From contig VZQC01007129.1 in NCBI GenBank assembly GCA_009823505.1, positions 622,460 through 686,459 of the forward strand: a stretch of 64,000 bases of DNA, given 5' to 3'. The DNA is from Rhizomys pruinosus. Lineage: Eukaryota; Chordata; Mammalia; Rodentia; Spalacidae. The position numbers were made by a program, and so were the translations under genes. How positions within the stretch are numbered: the first letter of the stretch is position 1; each line of letters starts with the position of its first letter. A model generated the notes under the pieces. That model was not told where the DNA came from, ran no database searches, and saw only the letters and a list, made by a program, of their open reading frames with translations. This document shows positions 1 to 12,019 of the stretch, piece after piece.

Positions 1-12
1 GAACTGCTTTTA

Positions 13-241
13 TTAACATTTTTATTTATTTATTATTTTTTATGTGTATGAGTATACTGTCTGCAGGTAGGTTGGTGCACCCGTGTCATGCAATGCCATA
101 GAGGTCAGAAGAGGGCGTTGGATTCCCCTGGAACTAGAGCTAAAGACGGTTCTTAGCCACCATGTGGGTGCTGGGAATCAAACTCGGGTCCTCTGCAAGA
201 GCATTTGGCACTCTTAACCACTGAATCATCTCTCCAGTCCC
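13..241 (-). mobile_element. B2-type SINE (antisense) nested in L1
   Basis: Reverse complement of a tRNA-derived B2-like SINE: the pol III box region lies at the right end (about 180-241) and the A-tail (T-rich on this strand) at the left. It interrupts L1 sequence and is flanked by near-identical copies of gaactgcYttta at 1-12 and 244-255, a target-site duplication expected of L1-driven insertion. Same SINE type as copies at 13.5, 17.8, 22.7, 43 and 55.7 kb. Confidence 0.85.
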
Positions 242-765
242 TAGAACTGCCTTTAAAGTATCCCATAGGTTTTGTTATGCTGTGTTGTCATTTTCGTTTA
301 GTTCCAGGAATGCTTTTATTTCTTTATTTCTTCCTTGACCCATTCATTATTCAGGAGTGTGATGTTTAGTCTCCATATATTTTGTACATGGTAGGGCTTG
401 TCTTGGTGTTGATATTGAGCTTTATTGCACTGTGGTCTGACAGAATGTCTGGAATTATTTCAATCATTTTGTATTCGTCGGGGTTTTTTTCTCTGTCCCT
501 GAATGTGGTCGATTTTGGAGAATGTTCCATGAGGTGCTGTGTAGAAAGTGTATTCTCTCTTGTTTGGGCGGAATATTCAGTAGATGTCTGTGAGGTCCAT
601 TTGGAGTAATGTATTGTTCAGTTCAGATGTCTCTCTTTACTCTTTGTCTAGTTGATTAATCCAAAAAGCTCAGTGGGGTATTGAAGTCCACAACTATTGG
701 CATGTTGGGATTAATCTGTGCCTTAAGGTCTTGCAGGATTGTGTTTATTAAGTTTGGTGCACCGA

Positions 766-901
766 AATTTATATATATATATATATATATAAATTATATA
801 TATAAATTATTTATATATATATAAATTATATATATAAATTATATATATAAATTATTTATATATATATAAATTATATATATAAATTATATATATATATATA
901 G
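766..901. repeat. AT-rich tandem repeat inside L1 ORF2
   Basis: Runs of (TA)n alternate with short AAATTA spacers, giving a higher-order pattern rather than a plain dinucleotide repeat. It lies within the endonuclease-coding part of the L1, so it expanded after that copy died. Many sub-stretches are self-complementary. Confidence 0.9.
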
Positions 902-1289
902 TGAAATCTTCGTGATTAATTGCTTCTTTTATAAGGATGTAATGGCCTTCTTTGTCTTTTCTCATTAGTTTTAGAAGTCTATTTTGTCTGATATTAGAAT
1001 GGCAACTCCTGCTTGCTTTTTGGTACTATTTGATTAGAATATCTTTTTCCATCCTTTCACTTTAAGTTGGTCCCTGTCCTTGAGGGTGAGATAGGTTTCT
1101 TGTAGATAGCATATAGATGAATTATGTTTCCTAATCCATTCTCCCAGTCTATGTCTTTTGATTAGGGAGTTTAGACCATTAACATTTAAGGTTATTATTG
1201 AGAGATGTATGTTTCTTCCTTTCACCTTGTTTTCTGTTTGCATTCTTGGTCTAGGTTTGTATTTTCACAGTTATCATTTTATTAATTTC

Positions 1290-1986
1290 TCTCTCTAGAT
1301 GCTTGGGGATAGGTGCTCCTTTCCTGTGTCCTTTGAATTACTTCAGTATTTTCTGAAGGGTTGGTTTTTTTGGACGTGTATTCATGCATCTTGTTTATGT
1401 CATGAAAATTTTTTCTTTCTCCTTCAACTAGAATTGACATTTTTGCTGGGTATAGTAATCTGGGATGGCATCAATAGTCATTTAGTACTGGGAATACATT
1501 AGTCCGTGTTCTTCTGGCTTTCATAGTTTGCACTGAGAAGGCAGCTGTAATTCTCATTTTTTTTTCCTATAAATGTAACTTGCTTTCTCCCATCCTTTCA
1601 TGTTGATTGGATGAGTGTTCAATTTCCTTTTTCATTTAAACCTTTGATTTCTTTAGTATTTCCACTTCCTTTTGCAGTTTGTCATTCTCTTCCTGTAGCT
1701 CCTTGTTTCACCGGTCTGTTTCCCATTTCATTTCAGCCTGGGATCTTTTCAATGTTTCTATTTCCTTCTGGAGTTTGTCATTCTTTCCCTTTAGTTCCTT
1801 TCTGAGTTCTTCATTCTCTCCCTTTAGTTCTCTGATTTGTTCTTTATCTTCTTTGATTTCTTTGATTATGTCTATGATTATTCTTCTAAGATCCATGTTC
1901 TGGGTTCCTTCTAATGAGATCTCCTGGTAGGGATCTTCTATAGGACTAGTAGCGTCTGGTGGAGATTTATTATGTGCTTTTCCCAT
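1290..1986 (-). pseudogene. L1 ORF1 remnant (internally deleted)
   Basis: A 92-codon minus-strand frame from an ATG at 1986 is rich in E, K, L and I with heptad-like spacing, as in the coiled-coil of L1 ORF1p (RNA-binding chaperone). After that the frame is lost; against the copy at 36.7-37.5 kb most of the RNA-recognition-motif segment is missing and only the C-terminal end near 1300-1500 is recognisable. Inactive. Confidence 0.65.
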
Positions 1987-2215
1987 GTTGTTTTCTCTTT
2001 GTGTTTTTGGCCTTGGGTTTGTTTTATTGTTTGTATTCTGGTGTGAATCTCAAATGTTTCTTTGCTGCATTGAAAGTTTAATTTGCTTGTTTCCTACAGA
2101 TATGTTGTTGTCTTCTCCTTGTTTTATGGAGTGCTGATTGTATTAAGTTTCCACTTTTCACTTTTGGTTATATATCAGGAGGTTCATCTGGCTCTTCCCT
2201 TTCTGGTCTGGAGGT

Positions 2216-2740
2216 TCTCCAGAAGTCCTGAGGTAACAATCAGGTTGGTTCCCTGCTGAGTGTGCACCTGCTTTGTGCTGGGCTATTGCTACAGCTGTTC
2301 TCAATGGGATACCCTCATTGTAGCTCAAGAGGGTTGGGGGTCTGGTTTGCCAGTGGCCTCTGGACCTGATGGGTGTTCAGCTGGCTGGATGATTCCACCC
2401 CGCCACTGTGCACACCGGGTCAGGTATGGCTAGTTGGCAGGCAACAGGCCATGCCCAGGGGAGTGATGGTCCACCTGGTGTTGTGCTTACCTATTCCCCT
2501 GCCCCATGCGGCCTCCTCTCTCTGGACCTGGTGGATGTCCAACTGGCTGGGTGACTCTGCCTCCCTGCTGTGCATGCTGGGTCAGGTGTGGCAGGCTGGC
2601 AGATAACAGGCCATGTCCAGGGGAGTGATGAGCCCACCTGATGTTGTGCTCACCTATTCCCCAGGTGCTGAACTGCCTCTTCTCTCTGGGCCTGGTGAAT
2701 GTCCAGCTGGCTGGGTGGCTCCCAGTCTTCTGATTTTTAT
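2216..2740 (-). promoter_or_regulatory. L1 5' UTR with about 163-bp tandem monomers
   Basis: Three related G+C-rich blocks start near 2361, 2523 and 2687, each opening with a version of tggacctg followed by a shared ctggctgg a few bases on, a spacing of about 162-164 bp. Tandem promoter monomers at the L1 5' end are known from mouse L1 (A, F, Tf types). The block lies directly upstream (minus strand) of ORF1, with a non-repeated tether at about 2216-2350. The last monomer is cut off near 2735. The two L1s at 36 kb have no such monomers. Confidence 0.6.
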
Positions 2741-4560
2741 ATTGACAGAAATTGATTATCTGATTTTTTATTTGGTACAACTTCTCTACTTTTAACTTTT
2801 ATGTGTTGTGTAGTTGATGGTGGCAGTTGGTCTTTTGTTTCTATTGTGAGACTGGTGTTAGCTTTTTCTTATAGAACCACCCTTATAGTGATGAATTACC
2901 TCAGCTTTTTCTTCTCTTGGAAAGACTTTATTCCTTCTTCATTCTTGAAAGTTGCCTTCACTTGATTTCATTTCTTTGGTTGAAAATTCCCTTCTTTGGG
3001 AATTTTTAATACATCCTTTATTTCTGGCCTTTCAAACTTCTTCAGTAATGTGCTCATATGTATAATTTGACACTTGTACTAATGTTTAGTCAGGTTTCTA
3101 TCTAATTCCTTGTTTGACAGTTTGATTGTTTTTCAAAGGGAGGTTTTTGGTTGAATCTAGTAGGAGAAATTTAATCTTCCTGGCCTGGAAGCAGGGTGTT
3201 ATACTTTCCTGAAGATTTAAGAAATGTTCACAGACTATTTCTTCAGGTATTGTTTCTATAGCTATTTCCTTTCCTTTTGAGGGGATGCTCACAGTCCATT
3301 TGTCTACTTCCTTAATTGTGTCAGGTAAATCCCAATTTTTTTTCTTCTTTCATCTTTTTCCTCTTTCTCTATAAGCAAACAGTTTCAAAAGACATATGTC
3401 CAAGTTCAGAAATTCTTTCCTGTATGTGATCTTTTGTGTTACTGAGGAATTGAGGCATATTTTAAATTTCATTCATTCAATTATATAGCTCCAAACTTTC
3501 TGTTAAGATTATTTTTAGAATTTCTACCTCTTGGCCACATTTCTCATTCATATTTAAGTTGTCTTCTTAGTGTGTTGACTTATGTATTTATTCTCTTCCG
3601 TACTACCAGCTTTCCTTAAAGTCATTATTTTGGATTCACTTTCAGGCATTTTGATTTCTGTTTGTTAAGCATCTGCTTCTATAGAGTTTTAATTTCCATT
3701 AGAGATATCAGTTTACTTTATTTGTTCATTCCTTTGTGTTTCTATAAGTGATTGATACATCTGGTTGGTCATTTGCCTGCACCAATTTTATAAAATGTTA
3801 AAAAGCTTTTACTTGCTTGTTCCTTCATTGCTGATTAGGTAGGTTGTGGTGGGTATGGCTGCAGGTGAGTGCTCTAAGAGGATGTGTATGAAGCTTGCTC
3901 AGTTGCTATCAACATTGGCAATGTCTCTGTGGATATCCACTGCTCTAGGATTCAGGGGTCAGACATCAGTGGGAATGCACCATTACCTGGGATGCAGCTC
4001 TTAGGTGGTGCATGTATTGTAGATATCCTGCAAATGCCTATTTTTTTTCCAATCAAATGGAGTCAAGCTTCCTGAATTAGTTATATGTGACTTAGCATAT
4101 TTGGTAAGCAATACTGCCTGTAGGCACTGCAGAAATGAGCGAATTGTTAGCATCTAGGGGGTAAGGTTTCTCTGTACCATACATCTGTTTCTTAGGGTCT
4201 TTTCAAGCCTCATCACAGAAAATGGGACACTCAGATGCTTTCTTACAGCATAAGAGAGCGAATAGCTTATTCTGGCTGGGTTGTGAAACTGGATCAGTTG
4301 AAAAGGAGCTGGATGAAGCACCTTCCTGTTCATTTAAGACTCTGGTGAGCAGGACCACAGCATTGATCCCTTTGGCAGGATCCTAATGGTGGAAGACACA
4401 ACTTGAGCAGGAACTTGAGCATTACCTTAAACCAGTTTTTTAATCTGGGATCCAAGACCATAAGAGCTGCAGATCCCTCTAGGAGCCGATGGTTAATATG
4501 TTTGTGGGATAAATAGGAACTGTCAGAGTCCTCCTCTTTATCTTTTCCCCTTTAAGTGAA
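2741..4560. other. T-rich stretch, possibly very old antisense L1
   Basis: No gene recognised. The plus strand is strongly T-rich with many short homopolymers, resembling the antisense of A-rich L1 ORF1/5' UTR sequence. A 64-codon minus frame (3098-3292) has a lysine/glutamate-rich composition but no motif I can name. Identity is a guess from composition. Confidence 0.25.
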
Positions 4561-5241
4561 GTCCTTATTGACTTAGCATTGATTTATTCATTTTCAGATA
4601 ACAAAGTATCTGATGGGAATTGGTTATTTTATTCAATCTCTGTAAATGTATTCAGAAAAAAGTATATAGGAAGAAATTAAAAACTGTGATGATTAAGACA
4701 TACGAATAAAATGGCTGGGCTCTCATATTTATTGTCCATGTGGTCTTCCTCAAGGGTATCAATTTCTGCTGTTTATATTTCTAGCACAGCTCACTGTAAT
4801 CATGAAATTAAGTAAAATACATCACATAACAATAGTCATTAAAAGTTAATTTAAAAACCAGCAAGCAAGAGGCATTTACACATGAAAATGTTCTTAATTG
4901 GTGGGGTATTTGAGTTGTTAATGGATAATGGTGGGAACAGAGAGTGAAGCAGGAGAATAATTAATTCCTATGTTACTTATTCTGAACAACAATTAGTTTC
5001 TAAACTTGCAACAGATACCACAGGAGCTTTAGTGTCCATTTTATTTTCTTCACTATACCAGACATTTTGTATGAAAAGATGTAATACCACTGGAAGAAAT
5101 TATTTTGTTTCAAGGCTGAAATTATAGATTCTCCTTTGGTAATATACAGATGACACAAGAACTAAAATAGGTAATATTTAAACAAAACAAAACACAAACA
5201 TAGCTTTAGTTTTAATATTTGTTTCAAATGTTTTGCTTTCA

Positions 5242-5242
<1 letters not shown>
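4561..5242. other. No recognised feature
   Basis: A+T-rich sequence with no SINE, LTR, L1 or gene signature that I can see. Ordinary intergenic DNA or repeats too old to read by eye. Confidence 0.4.
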
Positions 5243-5273
<31 letters not shown>

Positions 5274-5274
5274 A
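5243..5274. repeat. (TTTTC)n and poly-T tract
   Basis: Several ttttc units followed by a run of about 17 T. No SINE body follows, so this is probably a simple repeat or an orphan antisense A-tail. Confidence 0.8.
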
Positions 5275-5423
5275 GTGTGTGCCTAAGATAAGCATATGTT
5301 TATCCTCATTGCATTTGTAGAATGGAATAATCAGAAGGAAAACAGATTTGTCTAATGTCCCTAGATTTATATGTTATTTTTCTTTAGTTTGTACCCATCA
5401 TTTTTGACTATTTAGAATTTGGT

Positions 5424-5672
5424 GGGCTGGAGAGATGGCTCAGCAGTTAAGAGCTCTGACTGCTCTTGCAGAGGACCATGGTTCGATTCCCAGCACCCAC
5501 ATGGCAGCTAAGAACTGTCTTTAAGCCGGGCAGGTGGCACATGCCTTTAATCCTAGCAATCGGGAGGCAGAGGCAGGTGGATCTCTGTGATTCAAGGCCA
5601 GCCTGGTCTACAGAATGAGTTCCAGGCCAGCTGGAGCTATAGGGAGACCCGGTCTCAAAAAAAAAAAAAAAA
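5424..5672 (+). mobile_element. Chimeric SINE: B2 head fused to B1
   Basis: 5424-5523 is the first ~100 bases of a B2-type SINE with A- and B-box-like pol III promoter segments. It stops abruptly and at about 5525 a nearly complete B1 begins (gccggg... to 5654) followed by an A-tail. No B2 remainder follows the B1, so this is not a simple nested insertion. Weak flanking repeats (agaatt) occur on both sides. Confidence 0.7.
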
Positions 5673-5699
5673 GAATTCTTGCAGAAATGCATGAAGATG

Positions 5700-5900
5700 G
5701 TGGACTTCACTCATATATGAAGCTTCTGTTGCTGAAAAGAGTTCCTCCTCAAAGTTTTGCCCTTCTGCCCATTTCCCCAGTTCTATGCTGGGTTTTGTAT
5801 GACTGAGTTTGCATGTGTCTTATGCATGTTGTCAGCACTGCTGTGAGTTCATATGAGCCAGGTTCCAGGAGCCTGTAAGATTTAATTAGGTCATTTACTT
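5700..5900 (-). mobile_element. Old L1 (Lx-like) 3' UTR fragment
   Basis: The wording here (tgctgtcagcactgctgtgag, ccaggagcctgtaag and similar) recurs at about 45.7, 54.4, 56.3 and 59.9 kb, all parts of old L1 3' UTR read in antisense. Boundaries uncertain. Confidence 0.5.
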
Positions 5901-5944
5901 TCTTGATGTTATTTATTAATATATTTATTTAAGTTATTTATGTT

Positions 5945-6085
5945 TAGGTTTTAGAAGCAGGATCTCCCTTAACCCCACCTGACCTGGAACTCTCCTTATA
6001 GATCAGGCTGGCCTGGATCCTCCTATCTCTGCCTCCTAGGTGCTGCAATTAAAGGTATGGGCCACTATGCCCAGCTTTGTTTAAA
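5945..6085 (-). mobile_element. B1 SINE (antisense, old)
   Basis: Diverged reverse complement of B1: the gatcaggctggcctgga core, the cctgcctcct segment and the taaaggtatgggccac end are recognisable. No tail or duplication could be defined. Confidence 0.7.
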
Positions 6086-6129
6086 TTTTTTTAAAGGATA
6101 TTCTAGATACTCAACCTCTTCGTGGAGAG

Positions 6130-7680
6130 AAACTGTTAGAGGAAAATATCAAGTATACATTTCAACTTATAAGCATAGGTAAGTAGTTTCAGAATAAGAC
6201 TTCATACCTCAGGAAATAAGTCTAACAATATATAAATGGGATCTCTTGAAACTATAAGGGTTTTCTATATCGAAATTTTTAATTGAGTGAAGGTAGAGGT
6301 GATAGAATGAGGGGAAATCTTTGCCAGCCTTACATATAACAGGATTAGTGTCTATATCCCACAAAGAACTCAGAAATACAAAACACAGAAAAACAACACC
6401 ATGCACACCAAGAGAGCAAACACTTCAAATCACAATGGCCTATGGAGCCGGGTGAGGTGGCACACACCTTTAATCCTAGCACTCGGGAGGCAGAGGCAGG
6501 CAGATCTTTGTGAGTTCAAGGCCAGCCTGGTCTACAGGGTGAGTTCCAGGACAGCTGGGGCTATGGGGAGACCCTGTCTCAAAAAGACAAAAACAGAAAC
6601 AAAAGCAAAACAAAACAAACAAAAAATGGCCTTTGGAAGTGAACAGAAAGTTTTCAAGAAAAGAAATCCAGTCCATATGCACTTAAAAACTGTTCAACAT
6701 CCTTAGCTATGCAGGAAATGCACACTAAAATACTGTAAGAGAGTCCATCTCACCATGGCCAGGTTGGCAGCTTGGCAATAGAAATGACAACAAATGCTAG
6801 CGTGGGTATGGGGAGAGAGGAAACTCATAGACAGTTGGTGGGAGTATAAACTAGTTCACACTCTTTGGAAATTACCTGCAGTTTCCTAAAAAAGAGGAAT
6901 AGGAAAAGAAGCTAGAAACAGATCTACAAAATATCTAGCTATGCCACTCCTGAACATATAACCAAAAGATATCTTACAACAGAAATACACATCTGTGTTG
7001 CTGTTCCAGTCACAATAGATCTGAAATAAACCAACCCATATGTGCATCAAATGATGTACAGATAAAGAAAACACAGTACACATATGTAATGAAAATTTAT
7101 TCAGCTATAAAGAAAAAATCATGAGATTTCCAGATAAATGGATGAAACTGGAAAAAATTATATTGAGTGAGGTTACCTAACTCCAAAAGACAAATACTGT
7201 TTTTTCTTAAATATTATATTTGGGCCTTAGCTACAAATATTTAGTTTTATGTGTTTGGTGTTGAGCATATGTAGAAGCTAGGAATCTTGAATCTGACCTC
7301 ACTTGAGGCTTTAGTTATGGAAAGGGATAGCAGAACTTAGGAAAAAGGGAAGAAGGGCTCAAACAGACATTATTGGGGCAGGGACTGGGAAATAGGTGGT
7401 AAAAAAAGAAGGGTTAAACAATATGAAATATCCATGAAGAAGCTAGTTTGGAACTTATGATCTTGTAATCCCAGTAAATATATACAAAAAGTGTGGATAG
7501 TAGAACACAGGTGACATGAAAGAACAGGCAGAGAGCAGAAGCTAAAGGCTTAAGCTGGGATGGGTGCAGGGTGTGTATTGAGGAAGGGGTAGTAAGTGGT
7601 GGGTTAACCAAAACTAAAGGATGTACGAAAATACTTAATGAACCATATTAAATAAAATTAAATAAATTAAAATGTTAATT
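6130..7680 (+). mobile_element. Old L1: ORF2 C-terminal end and 3' UTR
   Basis: Diverged plus-strand L1. Conserved end-of-ORF2 phrases are visible: the cysteine-motif neighbourhood near 6770-6860 (ggtatggggagagagg, gttggtgggagtataaac), tgccactcctgaacatat, and cagctataaagaaaaaatcatgag near 7100. 3' UTR follows from about 7200. A B1 is nested at 6447-6624. Many frame breaks; not coding. Confidence 0.75.
6447..6624 (+). mobile_element. B1 SINE with target-site duplication
   Basis: Well-preserved B1 from gccgggtgaggtggcac to an A-rich tail with scattered c and g. Flanked by aatggcctatgga (6434-6446) and aatggcctttgga (6625-6637), 12 of 13 identical, so this is a clean L1-mediated insertion into the old L1. 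Confidence 0.92.
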
Positions 7681-7689
7681 TAAAAAGGA

Positions 7690-8780
7690 GTTTGAATTGT
7701 GGTACACCTTATTAATAAACAATGCTGATTCCAGAAAACACGAGTTATTAAATGAAAAATCTCAGTGTCAGACATGGGTTACGTCTGTACACTTAGGTCA
7801 GGGAGGCCCCACAGACACCCACAAATGCAGTCATTGCCATTGCCCATGCTTTCCCAGTATAACTGTTTGATAAGATCCCATGGCTGAAGACACCAGCCAA
7901 AATGGTTGTAGGAAACAGAGAAATTAATCTTCAAGAGAGGAAATGCTCTCTCTCTCTGCTGGTACCCTGTCTTAGTGCCAGGAAGTACTATTCATGGTGA
8001 TGGTGGGGGTGGGGGGAGGATAGCAGTGGTTTTACCCATCACTGAACCCTGAATGCTACAATTCCAACTTGCTAGGAAAAGTGTGCCTAGTGGTGCATTA
8101 GGGACAAGAGTTTTGGGGGGATAACCATCCACTCTTTTGATTGCATGTGAGACCTGCTCCACAGTAAGGAATTCATGCCTGATACAATAAACATGGTCAA
8201 AATTCATGACTAAGAAAGTTATGAGGCCTAATGAAAAATTGACATTTTTATAAATGGTCATGTTGTCAAACTCTCTCCTTAACATTTATGTTTATATCCC
8301 TAAAGTTGTCTGCTCCAGAATATTCTTATTTTTCTTGGTAGGTGTTAATGAATAGACTCATTGCTGTTGAAAGTGCCGGGAATAAATGAATGTGGGTGCT
8401 CAGCTGTAGATGATAAATCCATATCGACACCCCCCCCCCAAAGTTCAGGGAAGATGAAGAGTAGTGTTGTGAAATGCTGACATGTGGACATGACATGGTT
8501 AATGGACAGATCAACTAACAAAAACGGTGGTCATCTGTACAACATCTACATGAGATCAAGCCAGTTAAAATGTCCAGCATTGAGATACAAGGCATTCCTA
8601 AGGTCCTACCCCTAGACGAGGATCTATTAGAAGTAGATGGCTGTTGGGGAGGGACAGTCAGCTTTTCTCTGACAATGTAGCCACTGGTGGGTTCCCATGC
8701 CCCACTGGATAACCTCAGACCTGTGTTGCCTGGGTAGAACTAATTGTGTTTAATGGGTTTAAAAAATGTTTAATTTTAGT
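7690..8780 (+). mobile_element. Old L1 (Lx-like) 3' UTR
   Basis: The end near 8690-8755 (cccatgccccactggataac, then ctgggtagaactaattg) matches the wording I know from old mouse L1 3' UTRs. The upstream part fits that family less clearly. A C-run lies near 8434-8443. The open frames here are chance frames. Confidence 0.5.
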
Positions 8781-10587
8781 TCGAGAAAATTATCTTCAGT
8801 ATTGTTTTAGTGAGGTTTTTAATTAGTAATTCTAATTTTGAAAATTCTTACCATGATTAAAATTAGACTCTCCATAAAATGCTTGTCTAAGGGAACATAA
8901 GTTGGAAGCTGCTTCAGACTATCAATAAATGTCTCCTAAAATGCCTCAGCTAAAACTATGGCAGAAAATCTCTACGTGGAAGATTGACATGATGGCAAAC
9001 TTTTTGGACAGACATTTGACTCTGCTCTTCCTTACACTAAAATATACTGGCTTTGGTAATTGACAGATCCATAAATTAGATGCAAACAAGAAAAAAAAAC
9101 ATACAGAAGTGTTCCACTTATAGTAATGCTGCTTTACTAAATGGCAGAGATTAATTAAAAGCACGGTTCCTTCCATTAGGCAGTCATATGCAAAAATCAG
9201 GCTCCATGATATATTTGAACTTTAATCAGGAAAAATAACTTGAAACTCATAATTTTGATAACTTAGTTCCAATAATTTGCAGCATGTTATATATCTCTAG
9301 AAACAGACTAAGGGGTTGACAATAGGAATAAATTTCTTTCATAAATTGCACGTTAGTAAATGTGTAATGATTCTTTTACACATAGATATCAATGCTGAAA
9401 TATTATGGCTTGTATTTTTCACATAGAACAAGATGTTGAACTTTTCAAGTCCAACTACTTCTCTAGTTTGCTTCAATAAGATATTCAGATTTTGAAGATT
9501 TTGGAAATGAAATTACTCAGCAATAAAACATATAAACCATAACAATGACTGGTTGAGCAAACTATATCAGTGCTGAGTAAGCTGTAATGGGGTCTGAGGG
9601 AAGGAGAATTAGTTTTCTCCAGAAGCTTGGTCCCTGAAAGCTTACTTATAAAGTGGACAGCCCTAAACACAGGCAAATATAAGCTTCATTGTATGGATTC
9701 AGTGCATTACATAATATGTTTCTCAAAGGAACAACGAGATCTTGCGGTGCTATGTGGGAACATTTGACTATAAGTACTATGAATCGATTTTTACAAAGTA
9801 ACCTAACAGTAATGAGTCAGATCTAAGACACCTCTGTCCACCTAGTCCACCCTATGAGTGAGTGAAGCTTGATACTAATTGAAAAAATATGAAAGCTTAT
9901 GTGAAAAATATGAAAGCTTGTGTATATGATTCAGTCTGGTGAGGTAAATAAAAACAGAAGATGCAACTGGGGACTGCTACAATCTTAAGGAGACAGCATC
10001 TAAGTGAATTGGAACATGCTGGTAGTACTTCCAAGGCTACTATAGCAACAATGAAGATAGGACTATTATTAGACTGCCACAAAGTAAATGACTGAGAAGT
10101 ATATTATGTAAGTGTGCAAGGAAATTTAATTGTCTGGTTTGTTAACCATACGCAGAGAAAGATGAAAAAGCATAGAGGAAAGAAGAGGAAAGGGGGTGGA
10201 GGAGAATTGTTTAAAAACTCAAATCTCACAGTAACCAGTAACAGAATTGCTACATATTATAAATCTATAGACTAGGTCCCACTTGTATTTTCAGTTAAAA
10301 CTGTTCTCCTAAATTCTAGAGTCATGTATCCAGTCTTTTCTACAGCTCCTTTGGTCATGCATTTTGAAAATTCATACTTCTCTCCCAAAGTGTATCCTCC
10401 TTATTTTCACCACAGACATTCTGACTCATGCACTGAGGAAGGATACAAGTTCTGCCTTCTATGTGAATGTCAAAGGAATTGTTTTCTTGATATCGTCAGT
10501 ATTATATATTTGCATATGTTTTCCATTCCCTTTGGTATTTTCATTTCCCCATACATTTATTTTATCTTTCATTTACTTTTCCTGTTT
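8781..10587. other. No recognised feature
   Basis: A+T-rich sequence without a SINE, LTR, L1 or exon signature I can identify. A small local tandem duplication (9880-9922) is the only structure noted. Chance open frames are short and without motifs. Confidence 0.4.
9880..9922. repeat. Local ~22-bp tandem duplication
   Basis: tgaaaaaatatgaaagctta at 9880 is followed directly by a copy one A shorter ending in gtg. Slippage-type duplication. Confidence 0.8.
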
Positions 10588-10722
10588 TTACTTAGATTTT
10601 TGTGACAGGGTCACAGCTGGCCTAGAACTGTTTATGTACACCAGACTGGTCTTCGGCTCAGAGATCCTCCTGTCCCTGCCTTCCAAGTACTGAGATTAAA
10701 GACTTGCACCACCATGTAGGAG
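10588..10722 (-). mobile_element. B1 SINE (antisense, old)
   Basis: Diverged reverse complement of B1: ttttgtgacagggtcacagc at the left, caccagactggtcttcg in the middle, and the gagattaaagacttgcaccacc end. Old copy without a clear duplication. Confidence 0.7.
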
Positions 10723-10957
10723 ACTTCTCTAGTTCTATACTCTGATATTTCATTGAGAAATCTACTAACTTATATGTGTGGAGGTCTTTTTTCATTTAAC
10801 TTTTAAAAATTTGGGAATTCTATTGATGAGTACTGTATTTCCGTCATTTCCACTCCTCCCCCTCTACTCTACAACTTCTTCCATATCACAGCCCCCTCTC
10901 CAGTCCCTCTCAATTTTATGCCCCCTTATTCCTTAATTTTCATTGTTATACACACAG

Positions 10958-11004
10958 ACACACACGTTTGCTCAGGCACACACACACACACACACACACA
11001 CACA
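10958..11004. repeat. (CA)n microsatellite
   Basis: Interrupted CA dinucleotide repeat, about 13 perfect units at the right end. Confidence 0.95.
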
Positions 11005-12019
11005 AGGAAACAAACAAATAACCTACTAAATCCATTTGGTGGTGCTTATATGTACCTGTGATTCAGGGTGACCAGTTGGGTACAGACAACCTTCCATGGA
11101 GCTCATCTGTGGAGATACCTGCTTCTCCCTCTTTCAGCAGCCATTGATTGCCTATTGGTCTTCATCTATATGTGAGATATTGTGAAATTTCTCTCACCAT
11201 CATTGGCATGTCAACTAATATTAACTGATATTGTCACTATATCGTTCTTGTTTGAATAAGCAATTTGTTGAGAGTCCATTGGTGTAACTTTCTTATCATT
11301 CATAGAAGACACTATCTATCTGTAGGCATCCTGGTGTGTTGAGTCTTCTAATCTTTCTGCCTCTTCTTCCTAGCTGTTCCCTGAGCCTTAGATGTGAGAG
11401 TTGCATTGTAGATGAATCAGTTGGTCCTGGGTAACACATAGTACTTAACTGAACTTTAACCATTTGTATGTGATCTTTTACAATTTCTGTGAAACTGATG
11501 GAATGTATGCAATCTGAAGTAAGGGATTTTGTAACATCTGTTCTCTGCTTCATTTCCAATACATGAGATTGTTATTGAGGGAATCAATCAAAACTTATTG
11601 AATGTTGGATGTTTCTTGAACAAATAATTTATGAATCTGCTTAAAAATCGCATTCTTTTGCCATTTGTAATGTCTGTTAGATGAAAACTGAATGACTACA
11701 TAGGATTTTGTAAGAATCTCTAAGTTCAGGATAATTTCACTAAAAATATAAAGGAAATAATGCTATGGATACACACTTAAATAGTTTAATTAAATAATTC
11801 AGATTTCAATTGTCAACTGTATTTGAATATTATTTAATGTCATGAGAATATCAAATGCCCTCTTGTGTCCAGAAGGCACTGATTCCTTGTATTTTTACAC
11901 TGCTTCTGGCTATTTAAATCTCCTTTGTTCCCTGTTCCACAATGATCCCCTGAGTCTTGGGGGTGGGGTGGAATGAAGGAACGAAGTTGAAATAGATGTT
12001 CCACTTAGGGACATGTTGC

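Larger units (their letters stand above)
1..1243 (-). pseudogene. L1 ORF2 remnant (endonuclease region)
   Basis: On the minus strand an ATG at 1243 opens a 69-codon piece with the L1 endonuclease start, including the LNVNGLNS metal-site asparagine motif and LQETY around the catalytic glutamate. Further pieces of the endonuclease domain continue leftward in changing frames (for example 382-609 antisense). An AT-repeat tract and several frame breaks destroy it. No reverse transcriptase domain is inside the window. Non-functional fragment. Confidence 0.75.
1..2740 (-). mobile_element. L1 retrotransposon, 5' half, degraded, continuing off the left edge
   Basis: Read on the minus strand this runs from L1 5' UTR (about 2216-2740) through a shortened ORF1 (about 1290-1986) into the endonuclease part of ORF2 (1243 down to the window edge). 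The same order and wording recur in the L1 copies at 28-36 kb and 36-41.7 kb, which is the main support. ORF1 lacks roughly the RNA-recognition segment compared with the 36 kb copy, ORF2 is interrupted by an AT-rich expansion at 766-901, and a B2 sits inside at the left edge. It is a dead copy. Its 5' UTR is of a different type from the two L1s in the middle of the window. Confidence 0.85.
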
